From Enterococcus rotai (GTDB lineage Bacteria; Bacillota; Bacilli; Lactobacillales; Enterococcaceae), in NCBI RefSeq assembly GCF_001465345.1, contig NZ_CP013655.1, forward strand, positions 3,287,091 through 3,351,090: a stretch of DNA of 64,000 nucleotides, written 5' to 3'. The notes under the pieces are model-generated. The model was not told the origin of the DNA and did no database searches. It worked only from the letters and a program-made list of their open reading frames with translations. Shown here piece by piece: positions 35,021 to 43,207 of this stretch (within the stretch, counting starts at the first letter, position 1; each line of letters opens with the position of its first letter). The position numbers were made by a program, and so were the translations under genes.

Positions 35021-37648
35021 TTATCTTTCTATTGAAACGGTTTTAATTTCTCCTGGTTTCACTATACCTAACGAAACTTCCTTCAACTTACCAACTGATT
35101 CAATCAAGTCACCATTTAAATCAACAAAACGAACGTTGCATTCCGTTGCTAATATGATTTTCTCATTGGTGACGCTCTTTTCAAGTGATGGGTTATACAG
35201 ACGCAGATTGACCCATTGACCATCGCGGCTTAATTCTAATGCGCTAAACACCAAATTGGAGTTATTCAAATCAACATACTCTTTCAATTCATTCAAATGA
35301 TCGACTTTATTACTTTGGAAATATTGGATTGGATTCGTAAATCGATTTAAGGTTTGAACTTGATAATATGGGCTTGTGACAGAATAGGTTTGATATTCCT
35401 TTTGGATCCTCACTGGATTAAAGTCAGCTGAAATGATTAAAGATAACGCCATCTCTAATTCACCTAATAATTGACTATCTGGAGTCGGAATATAACGGTA
35501 TTGATTCCCTGAAGCATCTCCAGGTCTTCTTAATAACTCTGGTCTGCCCAAAAAGCCTACTCCTCTAAATAAAGTCATATAGATTTGGTCATCAATCACT
35601 TGATATTCTTTGATTCCTTTACTCAGAATCGTCCAACTAGCGGCAGAATCGTGAATGTTTGCATAGTGGATCATTGGATAAATCTCCGTTGGTTCTTCTT
35701 TCCAGCCTAGCTTTCTCCAATCCTGAATATGGGGATCTTGATTTTGTCGTTCAACGATTCCAAATAAGGTATCTGCATAACTGACGTTGTTTTTGACTGG
35801 TGTATTAACAACCAGACGCATCCGATGATCCATTGCTTGGTTATTGATCTTGATTTTCATATCAATTCGCTTAGACTTTTTGCTTAATGATAAGCTCAAG
35901 GTGTAGTTAACTGTTGCATTCAATTCCTCAGATTTCCTAGCTTGTAGATCTTTTGGTAATGTCCAATTGCCATTCAATGTCATAGTAGATAAAAACGGTC
36001 CTGTTTGAACAGATACATCGTTTGTATCGAAAGCCAATTGATGAACTTTATCATGATAGGCAGGTGAATAATCGTACGTGTCGCCTTCATCACCTGATTC
36101 TTCCACGTATAGACAGTTCTCATAGGTTTCGCCTTGTTCTTTCGCCAAAATAGTAAATTGTCCATCTGAGAAAGTGATTTTGTACGTCTCATTTTCAATT
36201 AGCGTACTTGCTGGAACTGATGTTTTAGCGCTATCATTTGATTCTGATAGCTCTTTTACCGTTATGATCGTATACGCAAGTGGCGGGGTTTCTTTGATAA
36301 AACTTACTTTGTGAATATAGTAATACTTCGCTTCATCATAATCGCTTTCTGAACGTCTAACTTCGCCAGCATAAACTTTTTCAGTTGATAGAATTTGACT
36401 AGCCAATTCATGGTTATTTTCATCGAGTAGTTTGATACTTGCATGCTTTGTGCTTACCTCTACTATATACGGATCCGTTCTGGTATAAGGTAAGGTATTA
36501 AATAGAATCAAATCATTTTCTTGGATACCTTTAATGGATTCTGAAATTTTTCTTACTAAATAGTCGATCGTTGAATAGGATAATTGGTCCGCTTCTTTAT
36601 ATCTCGCTAAGATCATTTCATTTGTTTTATCCGTATTGCAGCCACCAATACTGTCATGAGCATGGTTTTTTAATAATAAGGTCCAAATATAATCCAAAAG
36701 CTCTCGTTTAAAAGGAATCCCTAAATCATCTGCCATAAACATTAATGGTTCCAGTTGGAAAATCAAGCGATTTTCGATGGTATCATTTAACTTTTTCAAA
36801 TCATATCTTGATGAATAAATGGAGCGATGGATTTTTGAAACACTGCCACTCATAAACTCACCTTGTACCGTTGGAAGGTCCGTTGCTTGTTCTTTTAATA
36901 AATTAAATATATGCGGATAATTGCTTTCTTCGATTTTGTATTCGGTACCAAATTGTTCGTTGACCTCTTGAATGATCGCTTTTAAATCTCGATCGACTGC
37001 TCGTTGATCTCCACCAACCGGCAATGTTACAACTTCAGTAGTGCTGTCTTCTGCTACAAGATCCAGCATCGCTTTTTTCTGATATAGGTCACCTTCAACA
37101 AGTGTTACCCCGGCATAATAACCATTGCGAATATTGATTGTTAATACTTTTGAACCATCTTCAGCTGTCCAGTAAAATTCTCGACTTTTCGTCACTTCAT
37201 TCGGCATTCCTCGCCAAAACACGGCATCTGTGATTCCAAAACCATTATAGATTTTCGGCATATCTTTCCCCTGTCCAAATGAATCAGGTAAATATCCTAA
37301 CGATGTATGACCACCTAAGCGTTTTGACATATTAATCCCAATTTGCAAATTCTTCACGACCGATTCACCAGCCACCACGAATTCGTCCATTTGAGTATAC
37401 CAAGGTCCAATAAATAATTTATTGGCTTCCACTAATTCTTTGATTTTAGTCTCTTTTTCTGGATAAATTTTTAAATAATCATCTAGAATGCTAAGTTGAC
37501 CATCCAAATAATAGTAATCCAGTTCGTTATTTTCTAAGGCATAAATCACCTCATCCATATGATAAGAAAATTGGATAAATGCTTCATTATCACTAAAATA
37601 CCACTCACGATCCCAATGAGTATGTGCTACGACATGTATCTTCTTCAT
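35021..37648 (-). CDS. Glycoside hydrolase family 38 alpha-mannosidase
   Basis: A cytosolic zinc-dependent retaining alpha-mannosidase, 875 residues. HTHWDREW at residues 9-16 supplies zinc ligands, and LGYLPDSFGQ carries the expected nucleophile Asp122. LKNHAHDSIGGCNTD near residue 330 gives the last metal-site histidine and aspartate. A beta-sandwich C-terminal half follows, as in streptococcal SpGH38, which trims alpha-1,3-mannose. No signal peptide. It is the first gene of the leftward operon GH38-EIIC-RpiR-GH125-GH1, which is preceded by an AT-rich leader without a convincing cre site. Confidence 0.94.
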   Translation of the reverse strand: MKKIHVVAHTHWDREWYFSDNEAFIQFSYHMDEVIYALENNELDYYYLDGQLSILDDYLKIYPEKETKIKELVEANKLFIGPWYTQMDEFVVAGESVVKNLQIGINMSKRLGGHTSLGYLPDSFGQGKDMPKIYNGFGITDAVFWRGMPNEVTKSREFYWTAEDGSKVLTINIRNGYYAGVTLVEGDLYQKKAMLDLVAEDSTTEVVTLPVGGDQRAVDRDLKAIIQEVNEQFGTEYKIEESNYPHIFNLLKEQATDLPTVQGEFMSGSVSKIHRSIYSSRYDLKKLNDTIENRLIFQLEPLMFMADDLGIPFKRELLDYIWTLLLKNHAHDSIGGCNTDKTNEMILARYKEADQLSYSTIDYLVRKISESIKGIQENDLILFNTLPYTRTDPYIVEVSTKHASIKLLDENNHELASQILSTEKVYAGEVRRSESDYDEAKYYYIHKVSFIKETPPLAYTIITVKELSESNDSAKTSVPASTLIENETYKITFSDGQFTILAKEQGETYENCLYVEESGDEGDTYDYSPAYHDKVHQLAFDTNDVSVQTGPFLSTMTLNGNWTLPKDLQARKSEELNATVNYTLSLSLSKKSKRIDMKIKINNQAMDHRMRLVVNTPVKNNVSYADTLFGIVERQNQDPHIQDWRKLGWKEEPTEIYPMIHYANIHDSAASWTILSKGIKEYQVIDDQIYMTLFRGVGFLGRPELLRRPGDASGNQYRYIPTPDSQLLGELEMALSLIISADFNPVRIQKEYQTYSVTSPYYQVQTLNRFTNPIQYFQSNKVDHLNELKEYVDLNNSNLVFSALELSRDGQWVNLRLYNPSLEKSVTNEKIILATECNVRFVDLNGDLIESVGKLKEVSLGIVKPGEIKTVSIER

Positions 37649-37781
37649 TGTTTATTCTCCTTCCATCACTGTTCTTATTTAATATACCTCTGATTTTATA
37701 AAAAGAAAACGCATCCGGTAATATTTTCAAGTATTTTCTTTTTTACTCACTAATTATGAAAATATTACCATTGGAATATAG

Positions 37782-37823
37782 AAAAAAGCTGAGTATAAAA
37801 TGCTTTACACATCACACTCAGCT
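37782..37823 (-). terminator. Terminator of the haem/ECF cluster
   Basis: AGCTGAGT pairs perfectly with ACTCAGCT across a 21-nt loop and is followed by TTTTTTC on the leftward strand. It lies about 65 bp past the monooxygenase stop. Confidence 0.75.
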
Positions 37824-37889
37824 AATTTACTTTCTATAGTCAATCAAAAAATGAAGAAACTATTTTCAATAATCATTCTCACCAATCAA

Positions 37890-38225
37890 TTAAGTTAGCA
37901 CTTCATATTCAGCAATCGTACTTGAAATAATACCAGGGCGTTTTTTCTTTTCCACCGTTTCATCCGTTGATTCTTTTCTTTGATGCATCTTTTTAAATGA
38001 TTGGCTCTGCACCCAATTTTTTTGATGTTCTTTTGAGGTCCAGCGGCTTAAAACAACCAATTCCGTTACTTCCGGATTATCTGGTAATGCCCGCTGCATT
38101 AATTGAAAGTTCAAGAATCCATCTACAGCTTCCATACTTTCTTTCGTATGCCCTGCTGTAAATTGTTGAATAATTTTTTGCGAGTGAGCCGTTTCTGTTT
38201 GAATCGTATTCGTTACAATATACAT
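37890..38225 (-). CDS. IsdG/IsdI-like haem-degrading monooxygenase
   Basis: A 111-residue ABM-fold protein that resembles staphylococcal IsdG, which opens haem and frees iron. The Asn/Trp/His set of IsdG is in place: Asn6 (MYIVTNTI), Trp71 and His81, with the same 10-residue spacing W-x9-H in WVQSQSFKKMH. VDGFLNFQLMQ and ELVVLSRW match the core strands. It is the last gene of a Fur-box-controlled ECF transporter cluster, 13 bp after the ATPase, which supports a haem role. A general antibiotic-biosynthesis-monooxygenase function remains possible. Confidence 0.82.
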   Translation of the reverse strand: MYIVTNTIQTETAHSQKIIQQFTAGHTKESMEAVDGFLNFQLMQRALPDNPEVTELVVLSRWTSKEHQKNWVQSQSFKKMHQRKESTDETVEKKKRPGIISSTIAEYEVLT

Positions 38226-38238
38226 ATTTTTTCCTCCA

Positions 38239-39666
38239 CTATTCTATTTTTCTTGTTTCGATATGGTAATCTGCAATGATTTGACCTTGATCGAACTGAA
38301 GCACGCGCTGACAAGTTTGACTGAGAAATTCTTTATCGTGGGTAATCACTAAAACTAAAATATTCTCTTCATGCAGCCAACGAATCGTATTACTGACTTC
38401 TTCCATATGCACTAAATCTAAACCGCTGGTTGGTTCGTCAAAAATAATGATTTTTTTCCCTGATAACAAAGCACTAGCAATTGCCACACGTTGTTTTTCG
38501 CCACCGGATAAGGTTTGGGGATGACGCATTAAAAGCGGTTCTAAATTCAGCATGGCGACAACTTTGTCAAACTCAGCTGTGTTTTGTGCATTTAAACTTA
38601 TTTCTTTCTCTACCGTTTCAAAAAACAATTGCAAATTGACATCTTGCATCACAACAAAACTTTCCTTAATCAACTCTTTTGGTCGCATCACTTTTTGATT
38701 TAGTTTTATGACACCTGCTTTTGGCTTGATCAATCCTGACAACAGTTTAGAAAAGGTTGATTTTCCTGCACCATTATGCCCCACAATTCCGATAATATCA
38801 GCGCTAGTCAACGTTAATGAAGGGATTTTGAGCACGGAAGGCTGCTTGCGATAGTGAAAATCCAGTCCATCACAGGTCAATACTAGTTTTGCAGGTCCTT
38901 CAGCCTGTGTCACTTTTTTTGTAAGATGCGTTGGTTTAAGTGATCTTAACCCCAACGCCTGAATATCAGCAGCAGATTTTTCTCGCATTTCTTGACTTGT
39001 ATAGTTTTCAACAATTTGACCTTTTTCCATCACTAAATAGCGATCTGCCAAATCCGTCAAATAGTATAAGCGATGTTCAGAAACAATAATTGTCATACCT
39101 TGGCTTTTCAAGACCTGTAAATAGGCTTTTAACTGCTCGATCGTTGCTTCATCCAAATTACTTGAAGGTTCATCTAATAAGAATAATCGATGCTGCAACA
39201 TACTGGCAGAAGCAAATGCGATCAATTGTTTTTGTCCACCAGATAAATGGAACATGCTTCGTTCTAAAAATTCTTCTAGAGAAAACAAACTTGTTATCTC
39301 ATTGATTCGATCAATCATTTCTTTTCTAGATACACCATAATTTTCCATTGCAAATGCTAATTCAGAATAGACATCACTCGTAAAAAATTGGGTTTTAGGA
39401 TTTTGAAATACCACGCCAATTTCTCGAACATATTCATTAAATTCTTTCGTTAATAGCTCTTGTTCTAAAACAGAACCAGAACCCGTTAATTCACCCAGAT
39501 ATAATTCAGGAATCAACCCGTTTAAAATTCTTAGTAATGTTGATTTACCACACCCACTTTTGCCGCACAATACAATGAATTCGCCAGCTTTAACTTCCAA
39601 CTCCACATTTTGGATAACCTTTTCCTGATCTTCATAAGCAAATGTCAGATCATGTAAATCAATCAT
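38239..39666 (-). CDS. Fused double ECF ATPase (EcfA-EcfA')
   Basis: The energizing subunit of an ECF importer, with two ABC domains in one 475-residue chain. Domain 1: GKSGCGKSTLLR near residue 33, LSGGQKQLIAFAS, LFLLDEPSSNLD. Domain 2: GHNGAGKSTFSK near 300, LSGGEKQRVAIAS, IIIFDEPTSGLD. All catalytic motifs are intact. The start ATG at 39666 overlaps the ecfT stop as TAATG, with GGGAGG 8 nt ahead. It is dedicated to this cluster rather than the housekeeping EcfA1A2. Confidence 0.93.
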   Translation of the reverse strand: MIDLHDLTFAYEDQEKVIQNVELEVKAGEFIVLCGKSGCGKSTLLRILNGLIPELYLGELTGSGSVLEQELLTKEFNEYVREIGVVFQNPKTQFFTSDVYSELAFAMENYGVSRKEMIDRINEITSLFSLEEFLERSMFHLSGGQKQLIAFASASMLQHRLFLLDEPSSNLDEATIEQLKAYLQVLKSQGMTIIVSEHRLYYLTDLADRYLVMEKGQIVENYTSQEMREKSAADIQALGLRSLKPTHLTKKVTQAEGPAKLVLTCDGLDFHYRKQPSVLKIPSLTLTSADIIGIVGHNGAGKSTFSKLLSGLIKPKAGVIKLNQKVMRPKELIKESFVVMQDVNLQLFFETVEKEISLNAQNTAEFDKVVAMLNLEPLLMRHPQTLSGGEKQRVAIASALLSGKKIIIFDEPTSGLDLVHMEEVSNTIRWLHEENILVLVITHDKEFLSQTCQRVLQFDQGQIIADYHIETRKIE

Positions 39667-40361
39667 TAAATCAGCCTCCCTACGATTCCACACAGAATCA
39701 ATATACCAATCAATACATAATCTTGACTCTTTAAACGAATCTCATAAACACTTGTATGTGCTTTAGGATTGCCTAAGCCTCGAACCAGAGCTGCAGCTGA
39801 TAGATCCAAAGATGTATTCTCTGCTGACATCAAGATTGGTACAATAATATATTCCATCGTTTGAAATGGATGTAGAAATAACTCAACAGTTGAAACTGCG
39901 ATTCCACGGTATTTCATCGCATTACGAATACTTTTAAAATCTTGAAATAGTGTAGGAAAGAAACGAAACAAGACAGTTAATGGAATAATCAGCCCAAAAG
40001 GCACATGACATTTCTTTAGCGCTGCGATCCATTCACTGATTTTAGTTCGATTCATCGCAAACGCTGCCGCCATGATCGTTGGTAGCATTCGACGATTTCC
40101 GACAAATAAAAAATCAAAAAAAGCAGCAAAACCATTCTCAATATGAGGAAATAGTAGATAATCGCCCAGAACAAGCAACCAAAAAAGACCATAGAAAATC
40201 GTTCCTTTTTTTAAACTACCATTTAGAATAAACAAAAAATACAACAACGTTACAAACAGCATTTCTGCTTTAAATGGTAGAGGAAACATCAATAAAAAAC
40301 TAGCAAATAAAATCGTACATAATTTACTTCTGGGATCAAACGTTACGTATGTTTTTTCCAT
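39666..40361 (-). CDS. ECF transporter transmembrane subunit EcfT
   Basis: Couples the S component to the ATPase. It has 231 residues with about five membrane segments. The N-terminal start MEKTYVTFDPRSKLCTILFA carries the DPRSKL motif typical of EcfT/CbiQ. The coupling-helix signature is visible as SIRNAMKYRGI and AALVRGLG. The start at 40361 has AAAGGA 8 nt upstream and overlaps the S-component end by 26 bp. A longer in-frame start at 40412 is less likely. Confidence 0.9.
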   Translation of the reverse strand: MEKTYVTFDPRSKLCTILFASFLLMFPLPFKAEMLFVTLLYFLFILNGSLKKGTIFYGLFWLLVLGDYLLFPHIENGFAAFFDFLFVGNRRMLPTIMAAAFAMNRTKISEWIAALKKCHVPFGLIIPLTVLFRFFPTLFQDFKSIRNAMKYRGIAVSTVELFLHPFQTMEYIIVPILMSAENTSLDLSAAALVRGLGNPKAHTSVYEIRLKSQDYVLIGILILCGIVGRLI

Positions 40362-40953
40362 AATTTTTTCCTTTAGCTTTATCAAAGTGTTTCTCATAAA
40401 TCTTTTGTCCAATCATTATCCCTAAAATACTACAAATGATCACAGCCAACACACACACATAAAAAGTTGTGGTTGTGATCGGTGCAAAGACTTTATCGAT
40501 GTATACGGCATCTTTACCACGAGCCACCAATGAATCGACATAGGCATTTTTCATAAACCACAATGGTAAAACGGGACCCATCAAGCCAAAACTAAAGACA
40601 GTATAACTAAGCATCGTCCGGATTTTTTGAGATAGCTTGGTATGATATTGAATCCAATCTGCAAGGATCGCACACAGAATATTTGGTAAAAATGATAATG
40701 GAAAATGCCCCGAAACGAGAAAGAATAACCCCATCACACTGCCCATGATCGTAATTGCACCAAAACGAGGAATACGATGAATCACCAATAAATAGACAAT
40801 CCCCGCAAAAAGTGCTGTTGCGCTAGGAATCAAAATAGAATTAAAAGCTGGGATTGTAAAACGTAAGATCAGCATTGCAATAGTTACGACTAAAAAATAA
40901 ATGGCGGTATAAATACCAATTGAAATAAAATCTTGGATTTTTAACTTTTTCAT
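40336..40953 (-). CDS. ECF transporter S component, MptD/Trep_Strep family
   Basis: The substrate-binding membrane subunit of the ECF importer, 205 residues with six hydrophobic segments. Family-like segments are IQDFISIGIYTAIYFLVVTI at the N-terminus, IPRFGAITIMGSVMG and SGHFPLSFLPNILCAILADW. Trep_Strep S components have been tied to haem uptake in Streptococcus pyogenes (SiaFGH) and Lactobacillus sakei. Here the Fur box and IsdG-like enzyme point the same way. It overlaps the upstream gene by 4 bp (ATGA). Confidence 0.88.
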   Translation of the reverse strand: MKKLKIQDFISIGIYTAIYFLVVTIAMLILRFTIPAFNSILIPSATALFAGIVYLLVIHRIPRFGAITIMGSVMGLFFLVSGHFPLSFLPNILCAILADWIQYHTKLSQKIRTMLSYTVFSFGLMGPVLPLWFMKNAYVDSLVARGKDAVYIDKVFAPITTTTFYVCVLAVIICSILGIMIGQKIYEKHFDKAKGKNYGKNIRNV

Positions 40954-42122
40954 TCTTGTACTAACCCTTCTTGTTTAATTGTCACTAATAATAATAGCTG
41001 TCCATAAGTGTCACTTTTAATTTTCAACTGATAGCGGCCTGGCTTTTCAAATTGTTCACCTGATAGCACCAATTGATTTTCTGTCAATTTATACTCTAGT
41101 GAATAGCCGTTTACAGAAGTTTTTTTCGTTTTGAATAATTCAAATAGTACTCTTTCTTCTGCTAATTCTTTGATTAGTCCTTGATCAAGCGATAGACAAA
41201 TCTCTTCTCCTAAGCCATATTCTGATTTTGAAAGTTTTGGCGGAAAACTCATTGGTTGTTTTAAGTGCGTTTCAAATCTGACATCTTCAAAACCTTCGGC
41301 CAAAATCTCGATTGTTATGGGGTCATTAGCTTCCCATCGGTCAAACAAGCGATATCTTGCTTCATCAGTATTTGCCAATAGGCCAAACTCTAAATGATTT
41401 TCAGGTTTATGGTATAAGTAATCTGGCCATAACAGTGGCATTGTTTGTCCATTTTTTGTAATAGTAAAACTATAAATATACTTCCCGTAAGCTTCGTGAA
41501 ACTGATCATAAGAAGCGATTTCATATTCTGGTAAAAACTGAACCATGGCAGCGTAACTATAATGAGCAAAATAATACATCTCGTTTACATATTCTAACTT
41601 CGCTTGAATCGATTGAACATTCGTTTCCAGCCCATTTTCAAGTAAGACTCTAGAACCATATGTACCATCCAAATATAGACGTTTTCGTTTATAACCAATC
41701 ACTGGTGCGGCCTCAACTTCCTCTATAGGAATCAACGATTGGATCGGTACCCGTTTTGCATGAAACTCTGGATAAATTGCAGGATTACTTTCAGCAAGGA
41801 TAAAATCTTTCGTATCAACATAAACAGGTACATCCAGGATGCTGTAGCTACCGTGCTCATTCAACGTGATTTTTTGCTGATTTGTATGAGGAAATCGGCC
41901 GATGATCTGTTGGAATTTTTCTGATAATCGATAATCAGATTCTTGAAGATCTGGACAATCTGCGCGATAAAAATCATAAAAAGACATGGTTGCTTCACCA
42001 ATAAGATAACGTGGTAATGGTTTGTTTTCAATATATACTTGATCAGCAAGTTTTAACGGGCATTGTTCCGTTTGTACTGTATCATACCTGATAAAAAAGT
42101 TATTGATTTTTATTTCGTTCAT
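40950..42122 (-). CDS. Protein with Shr-HID/DUF1533-like folds, probable haem-cluster partner
   Basis: A 390-residue protein, first gene of the ECF cluster. The C-terminal part (about 310-385) has VNGYSLEYKL, QLVLSGEQFEKPGRYQLKIK and a Tyr-Gly after it. This follows the pattern of the haemoglobin-interacting domain of Shr (formerly DUF1533). A weaker earlier copy ends in ITIEILAEGFEDVRF near residue 280. Tyr, Trp and His residues are plentiful. There is no signal peptide, membrane segment or sorting motif, which is odd for a haemoglobin binder. The start ATG follows AAAGGAGTG. The domain match is pattern-level, so the role is inferred. Confidence 0.6.
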   Translation of the reverse strand: MNEIKINNFFIRYDTVQTEQCPLKLADQVYIENKPLPRYLIGEATMSFYDFYRADCPDLQESDYRLSEKFQQIIGRFPHTNQQKITLNEHGSYSILDVPVYVDTKDFILAESNPAIYPEFHAKRVPIQSLIPIEEVEAAPVIGYKRKRLYLDGTYGSRVLLENGLETNVQSIQAKLEYVNEMYYFAHYSYAAMVQFLPEYEIASYDQFHEAYGKYIYSFTITKNGQTMPLLWPDYLYHKPENHLEFGLLANTDEARYRLFDRWEANDPITIEILAEGFEDVRFETHLKQPMSFPPKLSKSEYGLGEEICLSLDQGLIKELAEERVLFELFKTKKTSVNGYSLEYKLTENQLVLSGEQFEKPGRYQLKIKSDTYGQLLLLVTIKQEGLVQE

Positions 42123-42148
42123 TGAATCACTCCTTTACTTATTGAGTT

Positions 42149-42185
42149 AGTATAGCATAACAAGATGATAATGAGAATCATTATC
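42149..42185 (-). promoter_or_regulatory. Fur box and promoter of the haem/ECF cluster
   Basis: GATAATGAGAATCATTATC (42167-42185) differs at one base from the 19-bp consensus Fur box. On the leftward strand the -10 is TATACT (42149-42154). The Fur box covers the -35 region, which has no consensus of its own. Iron-loaded Fur would block transcription of 42122-37890. Confidence 0.88.
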
Positions 42186-42214
42186 AGTAAAATGTAATGT
42201 TTCAATTTAATAAC

Positions 42215-42262
42215 AAAAAATAGAAAGACAAAATAAACCTACTACTTTGTCCTTCTATTTTT
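42215..42262 (-). terminator. Terminator of pcp
   Basis: AAAAATAGAAGGACAAAGTA pairs with TATTTTGTCTTTCTATTTTT, with one bulge and G-U pairs. It starts 13 bp past pcp. Confidence 0.8.
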
Positions 42263-42275
42263 GATAATCACTATT

Positions 42276-42920
42276 TTAATGGGTCGTTCCTGTATTTTCT
42301 TCAATATCCACTTCTGTTGTTACTGCTGCCTCAACTGCATAAATCAATGAATCCGCAATTGTTTGGATTGGCATAGAAGGTGTTCCTACAGGTCGATCAA
42401 TCACCTGTGTTGGTTCAAACGGAACATGGATAAATCCACCTTTAACACCTGAGAATTCTTTATCGATCATGTACAATAAACGGTACATGATATCATTACA
42501 GACAAATGTGCCGGCAGTATATGAAATATACGCTGGCAAGCCATGATCCTGAACATTTTTCATCATCGCTTTGATTGGTAGCGATGTAAAATAAGCAGTC
42601 TCACCATCCTCTTCCAGTTTGACTCCGATTGGTTGATTGCCTTTATTATCTGGAATTCTCGCTTCGGCTAAGTTGATTGCTACTCGTTCGAAAGAAACAG
42701 CGCTACGTCCGCCAGCCTGACCAACACAAATAACAATATCGGGCTGATGCTCTTTCATTGAAGCCTCTAACACCTTAGCACTCTCTTCAAAAACAGTTGG
42801 TATTTCTATTTTGATAATTTGTGCTCCTGCTACCTCATTTGGGATCAATTTTACCGCTTCATAAGCCGGATTAACGGTGTCTCCACCAAATGGATCAAAA
42901 CCTGTGATTAAAACTTTCAT
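42276..42920 (-). CDS. pcp: Pyrrolidone-carboxylate (pyroglutamyl) peptidase
   Basis: A cysteine peptidase (C15) that removes N-terminal pyroglutamate from peptides, releasing 5-oxoproline. The 214 residues are standard. The catalytic set is Glu78 (VSFERVAINLAEA), Cys141 (TAGTFVCNDIMY) and His165 (GFIHVPF); the N-terminus MKVLITGFDPFGG is typical. AAGGAGG precedes the ATG and directly follows two tandem structured repeats. The DUF979 and DUF969 membrane genes upstream are frequent neighbours of pcp and may move its substrate or product. Confidence 0.96.
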   Translation of the reverse strand: MKVLITGFDPFGGDTVNPAYEAVKLIPNEVAGAQIIKIEIPTVFEESAKVLEASMKEHQPDIVICVGQAGGRSAVSFERVAINLAEARIPDNKGNQPIGVKLEEDGETAYFTSLPIKAMMKNVQDHGLPAYISYTAGTFVCNDIMYRLLYMIDKEFSGVKGGFIHVPFEPTQVIDRPVGTPSMPIQTIADSLIYAVEAAVTTEVDIEENTGTTH

Positions 42921-42941
42921 TACAAATTACCTCCTTATTTT

Positions 42942-43062
42942 AAAAGCGCAGCGGGCTCGTTCAGCTCTGACAGAAAAATAGGAAAATATGTTTGTGGCGC
43001 TTTTGGCCACAAGCAGATTTTATCTTTTTTCCGAAGAGCTAGCCCGTGTAGCTAGATAACAT
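42942..43062 (-). repeat. Structured intergenic repeat, copy 3 (pcp leader)
   Basis: Same element as the clpB leader copies, but with altered, still complementary stems: CGGGCT (42952-42957) with AGCCCG (43041-43046), AGCTCT (42963-42968) with AGAGCT (43035-43040), and TTGTGGC (42992-42998) with GCCACAA (43006-43012). The inner AGAAAAATAGGAAAA and TATCTTTTTTCCGA segments are conserved. The gene-proximal edge lies about 6 bp from the pcp ribosome site. Confidence 0.83.
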
Positions 43063-43184
43063 TTAAAGCGCAGCGGGCTCGTTCAGTCTCGACTGAAAAA
43101 TAGGGAAAATTGATTGAGGTGCTTTTTGCCTCACTCCATTTTCATCTTTTTTCCGAGAGACTAGCCCGCATAGCTAGAGAACAT
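43063..43184 (-). repeat. Structured intergenic repeat, copy 4 (pcp leader)
   Basis: Tandem to copy 3 with a 122-bp period. Stems: CGGGCT with AGCCCG, AGTCTCG (43085-43091) with the CGAGAGACT segment (43154-43162), and TGAGG (43115-43119) with CCTCA (43129-43133). The last stem is one pair longer than in the clpB copies, with both sides changed. Confidence 0.83.
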
Positions 43185-43207
43185 TAATTATAGTCTCAAC
43201 TCAACAA

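Noticed and set aside
37690-37720. Possible cre (CcpA) site upstream of the GH38 operon
   Set aside because: Only the right half (CGTTTTCT) fits the consensus; the left half does not, so the match is not better than chance in AT-rich DNA.
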